Positions 48,637 through 57,715 are shown, counted from the first letter of the stretch. The stretch is 64,000 nucleotides of DNA from Clostridium saccharoperbutylacetonicum N1-4(HMT) (GCF_000340885.1 NC_020291.1:3905001-3969000); one strand, 5' to 3'. Notes: a model not told the origin generated them from the sequence alone. Made by a program: numbers and translations.

Positions 48637-48802
48637 CACACTTCCTCCTAAAATCAAGTTTATTTTTGTAATTATTATATCATTTTGCATATAAATTACA
48701 ATTATCCTTCTTTTTTTAATTTGACTTTATTATTCTCCACGCCACATTATTCAATTTTAAAAGATTAATTTATAAAATGTTATAATTACATGCAAAAAAA
48801 AA

Positions 48803-48840
48803 TCACACTATCCATTATTGATCCTTTGAATAATGTGATA
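48803..48840 (-). terminator. Terminator of the 218-residue gene
   Basis: ATCACACTAT/ATAATGTGAT stem (with a G-U) and a TTTTTTTTT run on the minus strand. Confidence 0.75.
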
Positions 48841-48915
48841 TTAAAAACATCTATCTATTTTTAGCCTAAAAAACTAAAAATTATAATTTTAGTTATTTAA
48901 TACTAGGTTGTCATT

Positions 48916-49572
48916 TTAGTATAATCTTATTTGCTCTTCAATTTGTTCTTCAGCGTTTTCCTTTATTAATGCACTATCTGCTTGCTTTAAATTGTCAAAA
49001 GCTTTTTTTATTTTAACTCGTTGTGCTTTCTCTCCAAATAATTGTGAACTTTCTTCAAATGTTAATTTATGATTTTTATTTTCTTGCTCCATATCATTCA
49101 AAACAATTTGATATTTATACATTGCATGCAATACTTCCTTATAGCTCAAAACAAAACTTTCCAATAAAGTCGATGCATTGCCAGAAAATAAAAACTTAAT
49201 TTTAGTAGCAACGTCCTTTAAATTTTCTAATTTAATTAATAATTCCTTATGGCTTGGCTCTTTTAGTGGATTATTAATTGCGTAAGCTATTTGCTCTAAA
49301 TAAGTATTATTTGTTAGAAACATGAAATAAAAATCATTTGGAAACATTGATTCATATTTTTCATTCTTAATATGCTCACAGTTTTCCCTATATAACTGTA
49401 TTAATCCTTTTGCAATGATGTAGTTCTCCATACGCTTATCAAACAAAATCTGTTTGTTACTTAAATTTATTTGTTTGCGAGTGTTCATCAATGCAACAAA
49501 AGCAACAGCAGCACTACACACAGCACCTAAAGCACTAACTACTGAAACAACAAAACTCCAGTCATTAGACAT
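48916..49572 (-). CDS. Hypothetical membrane-anchored protein (218 aa)
   Basis: N-terminal helix (about 7-28: VVSVVSALGAVCSAAVAFVAL) and a charged, mostly helical cytoplasmic part. Function unknown. The ATG follows AAAAGGATG. Own terminator downstream. Confidence 0.6.
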   Translation of the reverse strand: MSNDWSFVVSVVSALGAVCSAAVAFVALMNTRKQINLSNKQILFDKRMENYIIAKGLIQLYRENCEHIKNEKYESMFPNDFYFMFLTNNTYLEQIAYAINNPLKEPSHKELLIKLENLKDVATKIKFLFSGNASTLLESFVLSYKEVLHAMYKYQIVLNDMEQENKNHKLTFEESSQLFGEKAQRVKIKKAFDNLKQADSALIKENAEEQIEEQIRLY

Positions 49573-49689
49573 TATATCATCATCCTTTTCTTGTAAATTC
49601 TTGCTTGCCTTTTAATTAATCATAGCATATCTTTTAATAAAAATACCACATTATTCAATTATCAAAGATCAAATTTAAACTCAATTCGT

Positions 49690-50335
49690 CAAATCTACTA
49701 AGGAAGTAATAGACAAGCTTATAATATCTTTTTTAATATTTGAATAGAAGTATGTTAATATATTATAAAATAAACCTAAAGTTATGCCCTTAAAGCTTTT
49801 CTATTACCTTAATTGTAACTCGCTTACTCTCAGACAAAGGAAGAGAAATACAAGCTGTATACTCTTTTATCCATTGTTCATCATTGCATTTATTTATATG
49901 TGTATAAGCTAGTTATAGCAATACAGCTTGTACTTCTCCTTTGTCCGATGGCCTGCCGGCAGCAAGGAATAAATATATGAGGAGCACTGCGTGCTCCTTG
50001 TGGCTACGCCACTCCAAATATCACTCTTTGTACATTATTTCAATTTATCATTAGCTATAGCTATTAACTCTTATTACTAGATTGATTTATTATTCTTATA
50101 CTGTATATAGACAGTATTCCTATATACGCATTTTCTAAAGGACAGGTTTCTTTATTTAATAATCATTTGGGTGCCTTATCCACCACCCAAAAATGGACAG
50201 GTCATTAGCTAGATCTTCTAAGTGCCTAAAAGTCTCCTCCAAAGTCGGAGCCTTTTATTCGCTAAGAATCTCTATGCATTAGACTAGTCCATTCTTTGGG
50301 TACCCGGTGGGGCACGTCGGGGCGGGTGTGTTAAT
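49690..50335 (+). repeat. Structured repeat element, copy 1 (P-end/Q/R modules)
   Basis: First of three related elements. Hallmarks in order: AAGGAAGTAATAGAC end of module P, AACTCGCTTAC, CTGCCGGCAG palindrome at about 49953, hairpin GGAGCACtgcGTGCTCC (49981-49997), the GGGTGCCTTATCCACCACCC stem (about 50169) and GGACAGGTC, TCCTCCAAAGTCGGAGCC, TTAGACTAGTCC. No open frame. Same sequence, reverse orientation and about 75 percent similar by eye, at 55330-55860. Then GGGGCGG (50318) pairs with CCGCCCC (50393). Confidence 0.75.
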
Positions 50336-50489
50336 TAAATTTCTAACTATATTAATAAACATTTAAACTAATATTTTATTTCATAATAACAAGGCCGCCC
50401 CTCCATCTGAAACCAGAGTTTATTCTGTATATTTTAGTTTTTAGCAATATGTTAGGTCTTGCAAATGCGAAACTAAATTGTATTGGCCA

Positions 50490-50600
50490 GACAAGCTGGC
50501 AAGGGAATGGGGGGCTTGGACTTGCCATCACCAGTATGGAAATAGGTTTAAGAAAGGTGATGGCAGGTCCATTTTGTACAGGCTTAGTTCCTGATGTTAT
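50490..50600 (+). repeat. Module S of the structured element, with hairpin
   Basis: GGGGGGCTTGGACTTGCCATCACC and GGTGATGGCAGGTCCATTTTGTACAG form a stem of about 14 pairs. The flanks (GGGGGGCTTGGA, CAGGTCCAT, TTGTACAG) recur at 54.3-54.4 kb, but there the stem arms are different (CTATT/AATAG). Confidence 0.65.
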
Positions 50601-50784
50601 TATTGTATATTATGTAACTACGCTTTAATGTCCAATAACTAAAAATAATAAAAGATATTTAATTGAAATTATTTTTAGTCATACGACATTAAAGCTTTTT
50701 TATTCTGTAATTATAGTCTTAAGTAAGAAAAAGCCAGTACAAAAACGCCCCCCTGTGGAACTTTAGATTATCTCTTGAACATGG

Positions 50785-50891
50785 TTTTTTCATATACTAG
50801 GGTACATTTATCTAAAATTTAAGTAAAGGCACGCTTCGCTCTACGGCCTTGACTTAAATTTTATATAAATGTGTGTAGTCGATATGAAAAA
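50785..50891. repeat. 107-base near-perfect hairpin
   Basis: TTTTTTCATAT ... ATATGAAAAA, TACATTTAT ... ATAAATGTG, TAAAATTTAAGT ... ACTTAAATTTTA and AAGGC ... GCCTT pair in nested order around a CGCTTCGCTCTACG loop region. No gene is in 49573-51094 apart from these elements; the rest is AT-rich with no feature I can name. Confidence 0.65.
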
Positions 50892-51094
50892 TCTATGAGT
50901 TAGCATGTTGCTCAGTGGGACAGCCTTTCATAAACACTTTAGATATTTTCCGTCCTGGAGGTTGTCCTTTTTTGCGTCCTCTACTGATCATGGATATGTA
51001 TGATTCATAGCTTGTTCGCTCTTTTAAACTGCAGATGCATGTCCTTATTTTAATATTATTTTTAGGGGATTTCTCCCCTATGTAAGTGCTTATA

Positions 51095-51487
51095 TTAATA
51101 TGGTAAATTATCTCCAGATACTCTTTCTAATATTTCATCATGCTCTAAACTTATCTGCCCATTTAATTCAGCCTTCAAAGTTTCTTCTAATTGATCATCA
51201 CGTTCTTTTTCCCAATCCACAAAATAACTTTCATTATCATCTCTACCTCTTAGGGATTTCCAAAAGCTATACTCTTCATCATTTATAACATAAACACCTT
51301 TTCTTCCTATGTTCTTTTTATAGCTTAATTTTAATCCATAAAGACTAAAACTAGCACCATCAAACTCAATAATTATGGCTCCATCCTTAAGCCTATAAGC
51401 AGTTTCCAAAAACCTAAATTCCTCAAATTTACTCAAAAATTTGTATTCTGCAATTAGTGTTTTTGATTCATACTTTTTCTTATCCAT
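51095..51487 (-). CDS. Hypothetical protein (130 aa)
   Basis: Unrecognised. N-terminal helix (SKTLIAEYKFLSKFEEFRFL), a beta region (GAIIIEFDGASFSLYGLKL) and an acidic C-terminus. Looks folded and soluble. ATG at 51487 follows AAAGGTTAGG. Isolated between repeats. Confidence 0.55.
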   Translation of the reverse strand: MDKKKYESKTLIAEYKFLSKFEEFRFLETAYRLKDGAIIIEFDGASFSLYGLKLSYKKNIGRKGVYVINDEEYSFWKSLRGRDDNESYFVDWEKERDDQLEETLKAELNGQISLEHDEILERVSGDNLPY

Positions 51488-51609
51488 TTTTAAACCTAAC
51501 CTTTCTTTTTTATCTCACATCCCTTATTTATATTCTTCCCACTTTCAAAAATTTTATACATTTTTATGTACAAAAAAATGCCTATTTTAGATACTTTAAA
51601 TTAAGCAAT

Positions 51610-51774
51610 TTATTCTCCTATACACATTTTCATGAATGCCCTTATGGTTTTACTTATATCTTTTCCATTCCTATAACAATATTCCTCAAATTTATTGTAT
51701 AATGCCAAATCACATTCCAAATGTACTTGCTTTGTTGGTGACTTTTTAACTTTTAATTTATTCTTTTCTTCCAT
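51610..51774 (-). CDS. Ribbon-helix-helix (CopG-like) protein, 54 aa
   Basis: MEEKNKLKVKKSPTKQVHLE: a basic N-terminal strand, then DLALYNKFEEYCYRNGKDIS and KTIRAFMKMC form the two-helix part. This is a typical short RHH transcriptional repressor or plasmid copy-control fold. The ATG follows AAGGAAGGAGTGG, a very strong ribosome site. Family by motif only. Confidence 0.6.
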   Translation of the reverse strand: MEEKNKLKVKKSPTKQVHLECDLALYNKFEEYCYRNGKDISKTIRAFMKMCIGE

Positions 51775-51932
51775 TAATTTTCCACTCCTTCCTTATAAAA
51801 TATTCTATCCATCAATTAATTTCTTATACGTTTTATGTACAAAATTTATTTCAAATTTGTACAAGCAACATAGAATATTAGTTCGCAAAATTGGGAATAA
51901 TTATAATATCAAGTTAAGAAAGGATTACATAT

Positions 51933-52148
51933 ATGAGATACTTTTCATTTACAAGATGGCTTACAGTTAAAGAAGGTTTCGCTTCACTTTCCAATTACGA
52001 AGAATGGCTTAATATTATATCTGAAAAATCTAAAGAAGAGGCTAAAAAACAGACTTATTTTATCATGAGAAATATGAATATTGGCAAAAGTACTTACAAA
52101 CCAAATGGGATTAGAGGCAATTACGCATCTTCCTCTTATAATAACTAA
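51933..52148 (+). CDS. Small hypothetical protein (71 aa)
   Basis: Begins MRYFSFTRWLTVKEGFASLS and continues YEEWLNIISEKSKEEAKKQ. The F-x-x-WL-x(3)-EGF-x-S motif recurs in the next gene. The ATG follows AAGAAAGGATTAC. Function unknown. Confidence 0.55.
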   Translation: MRYFSFTRWLTVKEGFASLSNYEEWLNIISEKSKEEAKKQTYFIMRNMNIGKSTYKPNGIRGNYASSSYNN

Positions 52149-52178
52149 TCATAAAATTAGTATGAAAGTACCAATACA

Positions 52179-52355
52179 ATGACTTTTACAACCTGGTTAA
52201 AGAAAGAAGAAGGATTTTCTTCAAAAGATCAATATGATTCACTTTTAAATACATTGCCACCAAACGGACGCAGAAAAGTACATCACTACTATGAAGAAAA
52301 ATATAAATATTATCTAAATTCAAAACCAAGACAGCTTGAATTTGAAATAAAATAA
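52179..52355 (+). CDS. Small hypothetical protein, paralogue of the preceding one (58 aa)
   Basis: MTFTTWLKKEEGFSSKDQYD then LLNTLPPNGRRKVHHYYEEK: N-terminal WL-x(4)-GF-x-S motif shared with the 71-residue protein upstream, 30 bases away. Its ribosome site (GAAAG) is weak, so it may be translated by coupling. Immediately followed by a terminator. Confidence 0.5.
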   Translation: MTFTTWLKKEEGFSSKDQYDSLLNTLPPNGRRKVHHYYEEKYKYYLNSKPRQLEFEIK

Positions 52356-52387
52356 TCCTAAAGAGGTCCACCTCTCCAGGATTATTT
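52351..52387 (+). terminator. Terminator after the two small paralogues
   Basis: AATAATCCT/AGGATTATT with AGAGG/CCTCT inside, followed by TTATTAA. Confidence 0.75.
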
Positions 52388-52520
52388 TATTAACTCAATT
52401 TTATGAATAAACAATAAACAACTATACTAATCTAAAATTCCAGACTACCCAAAGCCAAAACTTAAAGCCTTGAAAACCTACAGAATCAATTACCCAGATT
52501 ACAGGACAAGCCAGCTGTTG

Positions 52521-52634
52521 TTTTTTGGGCAATAACTTAGGCTCCACAGAAAATAAATATTGTACAGGGGTGAGAGCTCGCAATCCCCTTTACAATATTT
52601 ATTTTCTACTGGTATAATTACCCTCCCAAAAAAA
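52521..52634. repeat. Long hairpin, 22-23 pair core
   Basis: AGAAAATAAATATTGTACAG plus GGG pairs with CCCCTTTACAATATTTATTT plus TCT, one mismatch, with a 14-base loop; TTTTTTGGG/CCCAAAAAAA pairs outside. No protein frame. It could be a regulatory RNA or palindromic mobile repeat. Confidence 0.6.
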
Positions 52635-52686
52635 CATTATTTTAATATTTTTATAACCTTAAAGTTAGTATTTTCTATAAACAAAA

Positions 52687-52718
52687 AGAATGATCTACTA
52701 GGGTGAATAGATCATTCT
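52687..52718 (-). terminator. Terminator of the DUF1232 gene
   Basis: AGAATGATCTA/TAGATCATTCT with a 10-base loop, then TTTTTG on the minus strand, about 180 bases past the gene. Confidence 0.65.
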
Positions 52719-52844
52719 GCATATTGGATATTTACATGTAATAATGGGTAAATAATGATTAACTATATTATAAATTTATAATACATAAAATTTATGTCAA
52801 GCATGTGTCAATTTCTATTTTATTAATTCAGCATTTATGAAGAG

Positions 52845-52878
52845 TACGAATTACCTCAACGATACGTTGGAATTCGTA
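52845..52878. repeat. Small palindromic hairpin after the DUF1232 gene
   Basis: TACGAATT/AATTCGTA outside, CAACG/CGTTG inside. No U-run follows in either direction, so not a standard terminator. The rest of 52388-52896 shows no gene. Confidence 0.45.
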
Positions 52879-52896
52879 AGTATGTAAAAGCATATA

Positions 52897-53328
52897 CTAA
52901 ATTTCCTCTACAATTTGTTTGTTATTTTCAATTCTCCACTTCTTGTATTCTTCAACATCGGAATGAATTAATTTTAATACCCAACTTAATAGAGCTAAAT
53001 CATCTAAATAGCCAACCACAGGTATATAATCTGGAATTAAATCAACAGGTGATAATATATAAATCAATGTTGAAACTATACTGATTATCGTGCCTATAGG
53101 TATATCAGTATATTCCTTTTTTATGTAACTTCTAACTAAGGAAACCATGCAAGCTATATCACTTATATATTTTCCAATACCAGGTACTAACTTTAATTTG
53201 ATTTCAAGTCTTTGAACAAGTCTCTCAAATTTATCCTCATCATTAATAGTTGATTGTGCTTCTTCACTATTAGAATCAAGTACTGTTTTTAATTTTTCTT
53301 CAGTAAATACTTTATTTTCTATTTTCAT
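52897..53328 (-). CDS. DUF1232 (YkvA-like) membrane protein (143 aa)
   Basis: Soluble helical N-terminus, then one or two membrane helices and the family core LIYILSPVDLIPDYIPVVGYLDD followed by LALLSWVLKLI. Function of the family is unknown. The ATG at 53328 follows AGGAGAATTTAA. Length is usual. Confidence 0.88.
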   Translation of the reverse strand: MKIENKVFTEEKLKTVLDSNSEEAQSTINDEDKFERLVQRLEIKLKLVPGIGKYISDIACMVSLVRSYIKKEYTDIPIGTIISIVSTLIYILSPVDLIPDYIPVVGYLDDLALLSWVLKLIHSDVEEYKKWRIENNKQIVEEI

Positions 53329-53521
53329 TTAAATTCTCCTCTTCTATTTTATTTCTTATAATACGCTATGTAATTTTTGCGTAGAATTACTATTTGTATG
53401 TCTCTTTTTGAATAATTTTTATTTCACACTTATTTACCATTATGAAATGATAATAACATATATTATAAACATAACGTTGTCTAAACCTCTTATTAACTTA
53501 AAATACTTTATATTACTATAA

Positions 53522-54094
53522 TTATTTAAAATAATTATTCACTAATTCATAGCATCTCTTTTTGGTTGAGTCCGCTAAAGATAGAGAATAATTAACTGGT
53601 TCTAGAGTTCCGCCTTTTACTTGATCTGCTGCATTTTTTGCATCACTTTCCTTTTGGGAAATCCATTTTATTTCTTCTTCCTTTAACTTTTCCATTTGTG
53701 CAGAAGGTAAAGCTTTCCTCAATTCATTATAGATCTCATTTAATTCATCATCCCACATTCTATACTGAGCTCCACTTACATTTCTCATTTCATATGTGGT
53801 ATTTGTATCTTTAAAATTATAATCCTTATCTATTTTTGCCTGAATATCGTTAAGTTTCTCTAAATAATAATCTTTTCTCCCAGTTTTATTAGCAATTACA
53901 CCTTGATTTTTTGATTCTAAAGACTTATCGTTATTATTTTCTTTTTCAAATGTTTCTTGTGTAGATTCCAAATTATCTTCTTGTTTAGATACTAAGCTAC
54001 TACTAGTTTCTTGATCCCTTTGTTTATTTATAGTACATCCAAATATAGAGAAGCCAATGGATATAACAATTGCTATAATAGATACTTTTTTCAT
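53522..54094 (-). CDS. Lipoprotein with LprI-like (DUF1311) domain (190 aa)
   Basis: Signal peptide and lipobox (SIGFSIFGC) predict an anchored outer-surface lipoprotein. A Ser/Gln/Glu-rich linker (about 25-80) precedes the C-terminal LprI-like domain (MWDDELNEIYNELRKAL, EEEIKWISQKESDAK, RCYELV). LprI-type proteins can inhibit lysozyme; that function is not shown here. The ATG at 54094 has GGATGAAGAA upstream. Confidence 0.8.
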   Translation of the reverse strand: MKKVSIIAIVISIGFSIFGCTINKQRDQETSSSLVSKQEDNLESTQETFEKENNNDKSLESKNQGVIANKTGRKDYYLEKLNDIQAKIDKDYNFKDTNTTYEMRNVSGAQYRMWDDELNEIYNELRKALPSAQMEKLKEEEIKWISQKESDAKNAADQVKGGTLEPVNYSLSLADSTKKRCYELVNNYFK

Positions 54095-54189
54095 TTCTTC
54101 ATCCTTTCTTATCACAAATGTGATTGACCTTCTTTATACAAATTATAGCATATTTTGTATAAATATATTATACAAGTATAAAGACCGTT

Positions 54190-54415
54190 ATTATCATTAA
54201 TTACTTCACATTTTCTATTAAACAGGCACAAAAGATCTAAAAAAATGTGGGAAATCTGGGGGAGATCTTGTGCAAGTTTGCCTGTCACATCAAATATAAG
54301 TTGAATTAGAACGAACTTTGATGGGACTAAAAAATCTGTACAAGATGGACCTGCTATTTTAATAGTAATTCCAAGCCCCCCGCCCTCAAACCGTCCGCTG
54401 AAAGCCATATTAAAA
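54190..54415 (-). repeat. Structured repeat, module S, copy A
   Basis: On the minus strand GGGGGGCTTGGAATTACTATT, AATAGCAGGTCCATCTTGTACAG. Flanks as in module S at 50.5 kb, stem arms changed but still paired. A minus-strand frame here (starting MAFSGRFEGGG) is open over most of the stretch but looks like conserved RNA rather than protein. Confidence 0.5.
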
Positions 54416-54429
54416 TAACCCCAAACTAT

Positions 54430-55030
54430 GACGAATGATCCGAACAGGCCACTAAGACACGAATTATGTGCCCCACCTGGAGCCCAAATAATGGCCTGTC
54501 CATTTTTGGGTGGTGGATAAGGCGCCCAAATACATATTACCTATTAATGCTATTCCTATAATAGATACGTATATAGTAATAACTCCTTATATATAAAGAA
54601 ATAATAAAACTGCTATAGCTACTATAAGTTAATGTATAAAAGAAAGATTTGGAGCGTCAGCTCCAAATCTGTTCGAGCGCAGCGAGTTATAAATTGTAAT
54701 AGGCTGTGCCTATTACTTCCTTGCTGCCGGCAGGCTACAACAATCTCTATGCAGTAAAAATTACTATAGCCTAAATACCAAGGACCATATCCTTAGTTTA
54801 ACTATAAACTATAATTCCTTATTGAATGAAGAAACATTAATCTTAGACTTTAAGGCGCAGCCTTTAAGACTTTTACCACACTTAGAGCAATTGCAAAGGA
54901 AAGTGTCAATGTAATAACCTGGAGCAAAGCGAAAGGCTATTACGTATTGACTCTTTCCGGACTTAGATTTAACATCTGAATTTAGAGATAGAAGGATGGA
55001 TGAGGGAAACATTAACTTCTTTGAGGACTT
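54430..55030 (-). repeat. Structured repeat element, copy A (P/Q/R)
   Basis: Read leftward: P hairpin GGAAAG/CTTTCC with GTCAAT/ATTGAC and GTAATA/TATTAC (54898-54958, loop with CGCTTTGCTCC), AAGGCTGCGCCTT hairpin, CTGCCGGCAG (about 54726), Q hairpin GATTTGGAGC/GCTCCAAATC (54646-54669), and R stem GGGTGGTGGATAAGGCGCCC with GGACAGGCCA/TGGCCTGTTC. Q has different arms from the two other copies. Confidence 0.7.
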
Positions 55031-55039
55031 AACATTCAC

Positions 55040-55330
55040 TAAAAACGCTTATCTCCATATGCAGGACTATCTATAGTTTATGATGCAACAAATACCACAA
55101 TAACAACTACACTTTCATATACAGAAATAAACCCTGATACCAGATAGAAGGCATGTACATTTAGCTAAATAACGTTTCCCGAAGTGTCCTAGCTGAAATT
55201 AAGGAATAAACCTTAATTTATAAAAATCTTTACTAACACAAAAGACCTTAAAAACTTATGGCCATTTAAAATTTCAGCCTGGACATTTACGGGATAACGG
55301 GTTGTTTAGCGAAGTGTGCTTGCCTTCTGC
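55040..55330 (-). repeat. Nested structured segment between repeat copies
   Basis: GCTAAATAAC (55164) pairs with GTTGTTTAGC (55301); inside it CGTT/AACG, CCCG (55178)/CGGG (55290), and GCTGAAATT (55192)/AATTTCAGC (55270). One hairpin of about 147 bases with internal loops. No gene seen. Confidence 0.6.
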
Positions 55331-56125
55331 ACCCCACCGGGAACCCAAAAAAGGACTAGTCTAATGCATAGAGATTCTTAGTGAATAAAAGGCTCCGACT
55401 TTGGAGGAGACTTTTAGGCACTTAGAAGCTCTAGCTAATGACCTGTCCTTTTTAGGGTGGTGGATTAAGGCGCCCAAATAATTATCTAATACAATATCTT
55501 GTCCTTTAAGAAATACGTATATAGTAGTAACTAATTCATATATATGAATAGGTATATATAATTAATTTGCTATACATGAATACAATAATAATTGCTTACA
55601 CATAAAAATAACTAGAAACTATAGAGTTGCGCAGCCACAAAGGAGCACGCAGTGCTCCTTAATAAATTTATTCCTTGCTGCCGGCAGCCATAAAAACAAT
55701 AAGAAGTACAAGCTATAAAGACAAGACCTTCAGGTAACAGACATAATAATAATAATCTGGATTACACAAAAAGAATTTTAGATCTTAATATAGCTTGTAC
55801 TTCTTTTCCTTTGTCTAAGCGTAAGCGAGTTAAAATCAAGGTAATAGGCAAGCTTTAATGAAATAACCTTGAGTTAGACTTATACAATATAAAAATACTT
55901 TTATATAAATATTACAGGAATGATAATAAGCTGGTCTATTACTTCCTTATTGAATATAGAAACATTAATCTTATGCTTTAAGGCTGAGCCTTTAAGCCAT
56001 TTTAACACACCTAAATCAATTAGGAAAGTATCAAGGTAGTGCCTTGGAGCAAAGCGAAAGGGTATTACGTATTGGCTCTTTCCGAACCCAAGCTTAATCT
56101 CTGAACTTAAATTTAATCTGCACAT
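55330..56125 (-). repeat. Structured repeat element, copy C (P/Q/R)
   Basis: Inverse orientation to copy 1. P hairpin GGAAAG/CTTTCC (56023-56083) with the loop AGCAAAGCGAAAGG, AAGGCTCAGCCTT, CTGCCGGCAG (about 55679), Q hairpin GGAGCACgcaGTGCTCC (55642-55658), the R stems and TCCAAAGTCGGAGCC. A 74-codon frame overlapping P is not supported as a gene because the same part is RNA-like in copy A. Confidence 0.7.
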
Positions 56126-56176
56126 GTAGGATTATTCACATTTCACAATACACCAAATTCCATAGTGGCACCATCT

Positions 56177-56459
56177 TTACAATCTATGCTTGTCTCCATC
56201 TAAACCAGCAGAGACGCGTATAGAATTTTCTGCTGCTTCACAAATTAAAGTTGCTTTACTTATCCCAACTCTATCTTTAGTAGCACTTTTCAATAATTCT
56301 GTAATTTTATCAATTCTCATAGCTTTCATATCCTTCGGGAACGGATACTTTTTTAGTATTTCCAATGATGTTTTACCTAAAATATCTGAAAATAACTTTC
56401 CTAACTCAGGAAAACATTCATCTAATAGAGGGATTACAATTAGTTTTCTACAGGTATAT
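56177..56459 (-). pseudogene. IS110-family transposase fragment
   Basis: A stretch CRKLIVIPLLDECFPELGKL, TSLEILKKYPFPKDMKAMR, TKDRVGISKATLICEAAENS has the order found before the catalytic C-terminus of IS110 transposases. Only about 94 codons remain, opened after a TAA and closed by TAG/TAA; about three quarters of the protein is missing. No ends could be placed. Adjacent to the repeat array. Confidence 0.6.
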
Positions 56460-56532
56460 TAATTATTTTAGAAATCACGTAGCGATTTCGCCCTAAGTTG
56501 GGCATTGTAAATTTTTAATTGCAATATATATA

Positions 56533-57585
56533 TTAATAAATAAGTTCTTCTACATTTAGTTTCTTAAGAATCTCTTGATTATTTATTTTATTCCCATCTA
56601 TCCATAATACTTGCAATTTAGATAAATTTTCAATGCTACTTATATCAGTAATTTTATTATAGTCTAAATATAATTTTTCCAAATTCACTAGATACTTCAA
56701 TGCTGAAATATCTTTTATTCCACATTCCATTAATCTTAACTCTTTTAAATTTTTAAGATTTTCTAAAGCACTAATATCGTGAATTAAATTTGAATCTAAT
56801 GATAACTTTTCAAGTTTTTCCAAGTGGCTAATAAACGAAATATCACTAATTTTATTTATACTTAAATCAAGTTCAACTAAATTTGTTAAATATTTTAGTC
56901 CTGTAATATCCGCAATACTATTTGCAGATAAATCCAATGTTTTTAAATTTATAAAACCTTCCAAAGAATTTAAAGTTCTTATTTTACTATTATACAAATA
57001 TAATTTCTCTATTGCATCAACGTATTTAATATATTTTTTAATAGTATTGAAATCATCTATCCACTTTGGAGCGAAAATCTCTTTAACATTATCATACTTA
57101 GTAAGAAATTCTAAATCCATACAATTATTAAGAATTCCTATAGATAATATTTCTGTAGGATTCATTATTTTAGGAACTTTTGCTTGTGTCTCAAATAAAT
57201 TTAAATGCTTCAAATTTGGTAACTTTTCAATTACATCTACATTTTCAATTGGGTTATACGATAAATTTAGGTATTCTATTAGATTCAGATCTCGAATCTC
57301 ATTAATATCTTTTATATAGTTATTGCTTAAGTCAAGATACTCTAACTTTTTTAAATTTTTCAATAATGAAATATCTCTTATACCAATTTCTATTAACTCT
57401 AACTTTTTAAGATTTTCACAATATTGTATTCCTTCTATACTCGTAATATATTGTTCATCACTATAGTGCCCAATACTTAATTCAGTAAGATTAATTAAAT
57501 CATCTTCAGTGATATCTCCTTCCAACTTATTAATATTTTTTCTTATATCATTCTCAAATTGTGTATCTTCAAATGCTACTTTCAT
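56533..57585 (-). CDS. Leucine-rich-repeat protein, internalin-like (350 aa)
   Basis: A short N-terminal cap (about 1-60) and then about 10-11 repeats of the 22-residue SDS22/internalin type (LKKLEYLDLSNNYIKDINEI, KLEKLSLDSNLIHDISALEN, LEKLYLDYNKITDISSIENL). No signal peptide or anchor, so it is intracellular or injected. The ATG at 57585 follows GTGGAGTAATAAAA. It lies at the end of the toxin operon, in the same direction. Possible effector, immunity or decoy; function not determined. Confidence 0.85.
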   Translation of the reverse strand: MKVAFEDTQFENDIRKNINKLEGDITEDDLINLTELSIGHYSDEQYITSIEGIQYCENLKKLELIEIGIRDISLLKNLKKLEYLDLSNNYIKDINEIRDLNLIEYLNLSYNPIENVDVIEKLPNLKHLNLFETQAKVPKIMNPTEILSIGILNNCMDLEFLTKYDNVKEIFAPKWIDDFNTIKKYIKYVDAIEKLYLYNSKIRTLNSLEGFINLKTLDLSANSIADITGLKYLTNLVELDLSINKISDISFISHLEKLEKLSLDSNLIHDISALENLKNLKELRLMECGIKDISALKYLVNLEKLYLDYNKITDISSIENLSKLQVLWIDGNKINNQEILKKLNVEELIY

Positions 57586-57715
57586 TTTTATTACTCCACG
57601 CATATTAATCTATTCCATAAAACCATAAACAATTTTACTTATCATCATTAACAAGGTACTGTGATTCAATTTGTGTTGATTGATAACAATTTTTTAAGAT
57701 ATATAATATAATAAA

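Noticed and set aside
54112..54408. 98-codon minus-strand frame overlapping module S
   Set aside because: Begins in conserved RNA-like sequence and ends in AT-rich spacer; the matching part of copy 1 carries stops.
54809..55039. 76-codon minus-strand frame over module P of repeat copy A
   Set aside because: The same segment folds as a perfect hairpin and is similar at base level, not protein level, to copy C; no ribosome site.
55901..56125. 74-codon minus-strand frame over module P of repeat copy C
   Set aside because: Same reasoning; frames do not extend to matching ends.
49573..56176. CRISPR array
   Set aside because: Repeats are long, few, in both orientations and not regularly spaced; no cas gene in the window.
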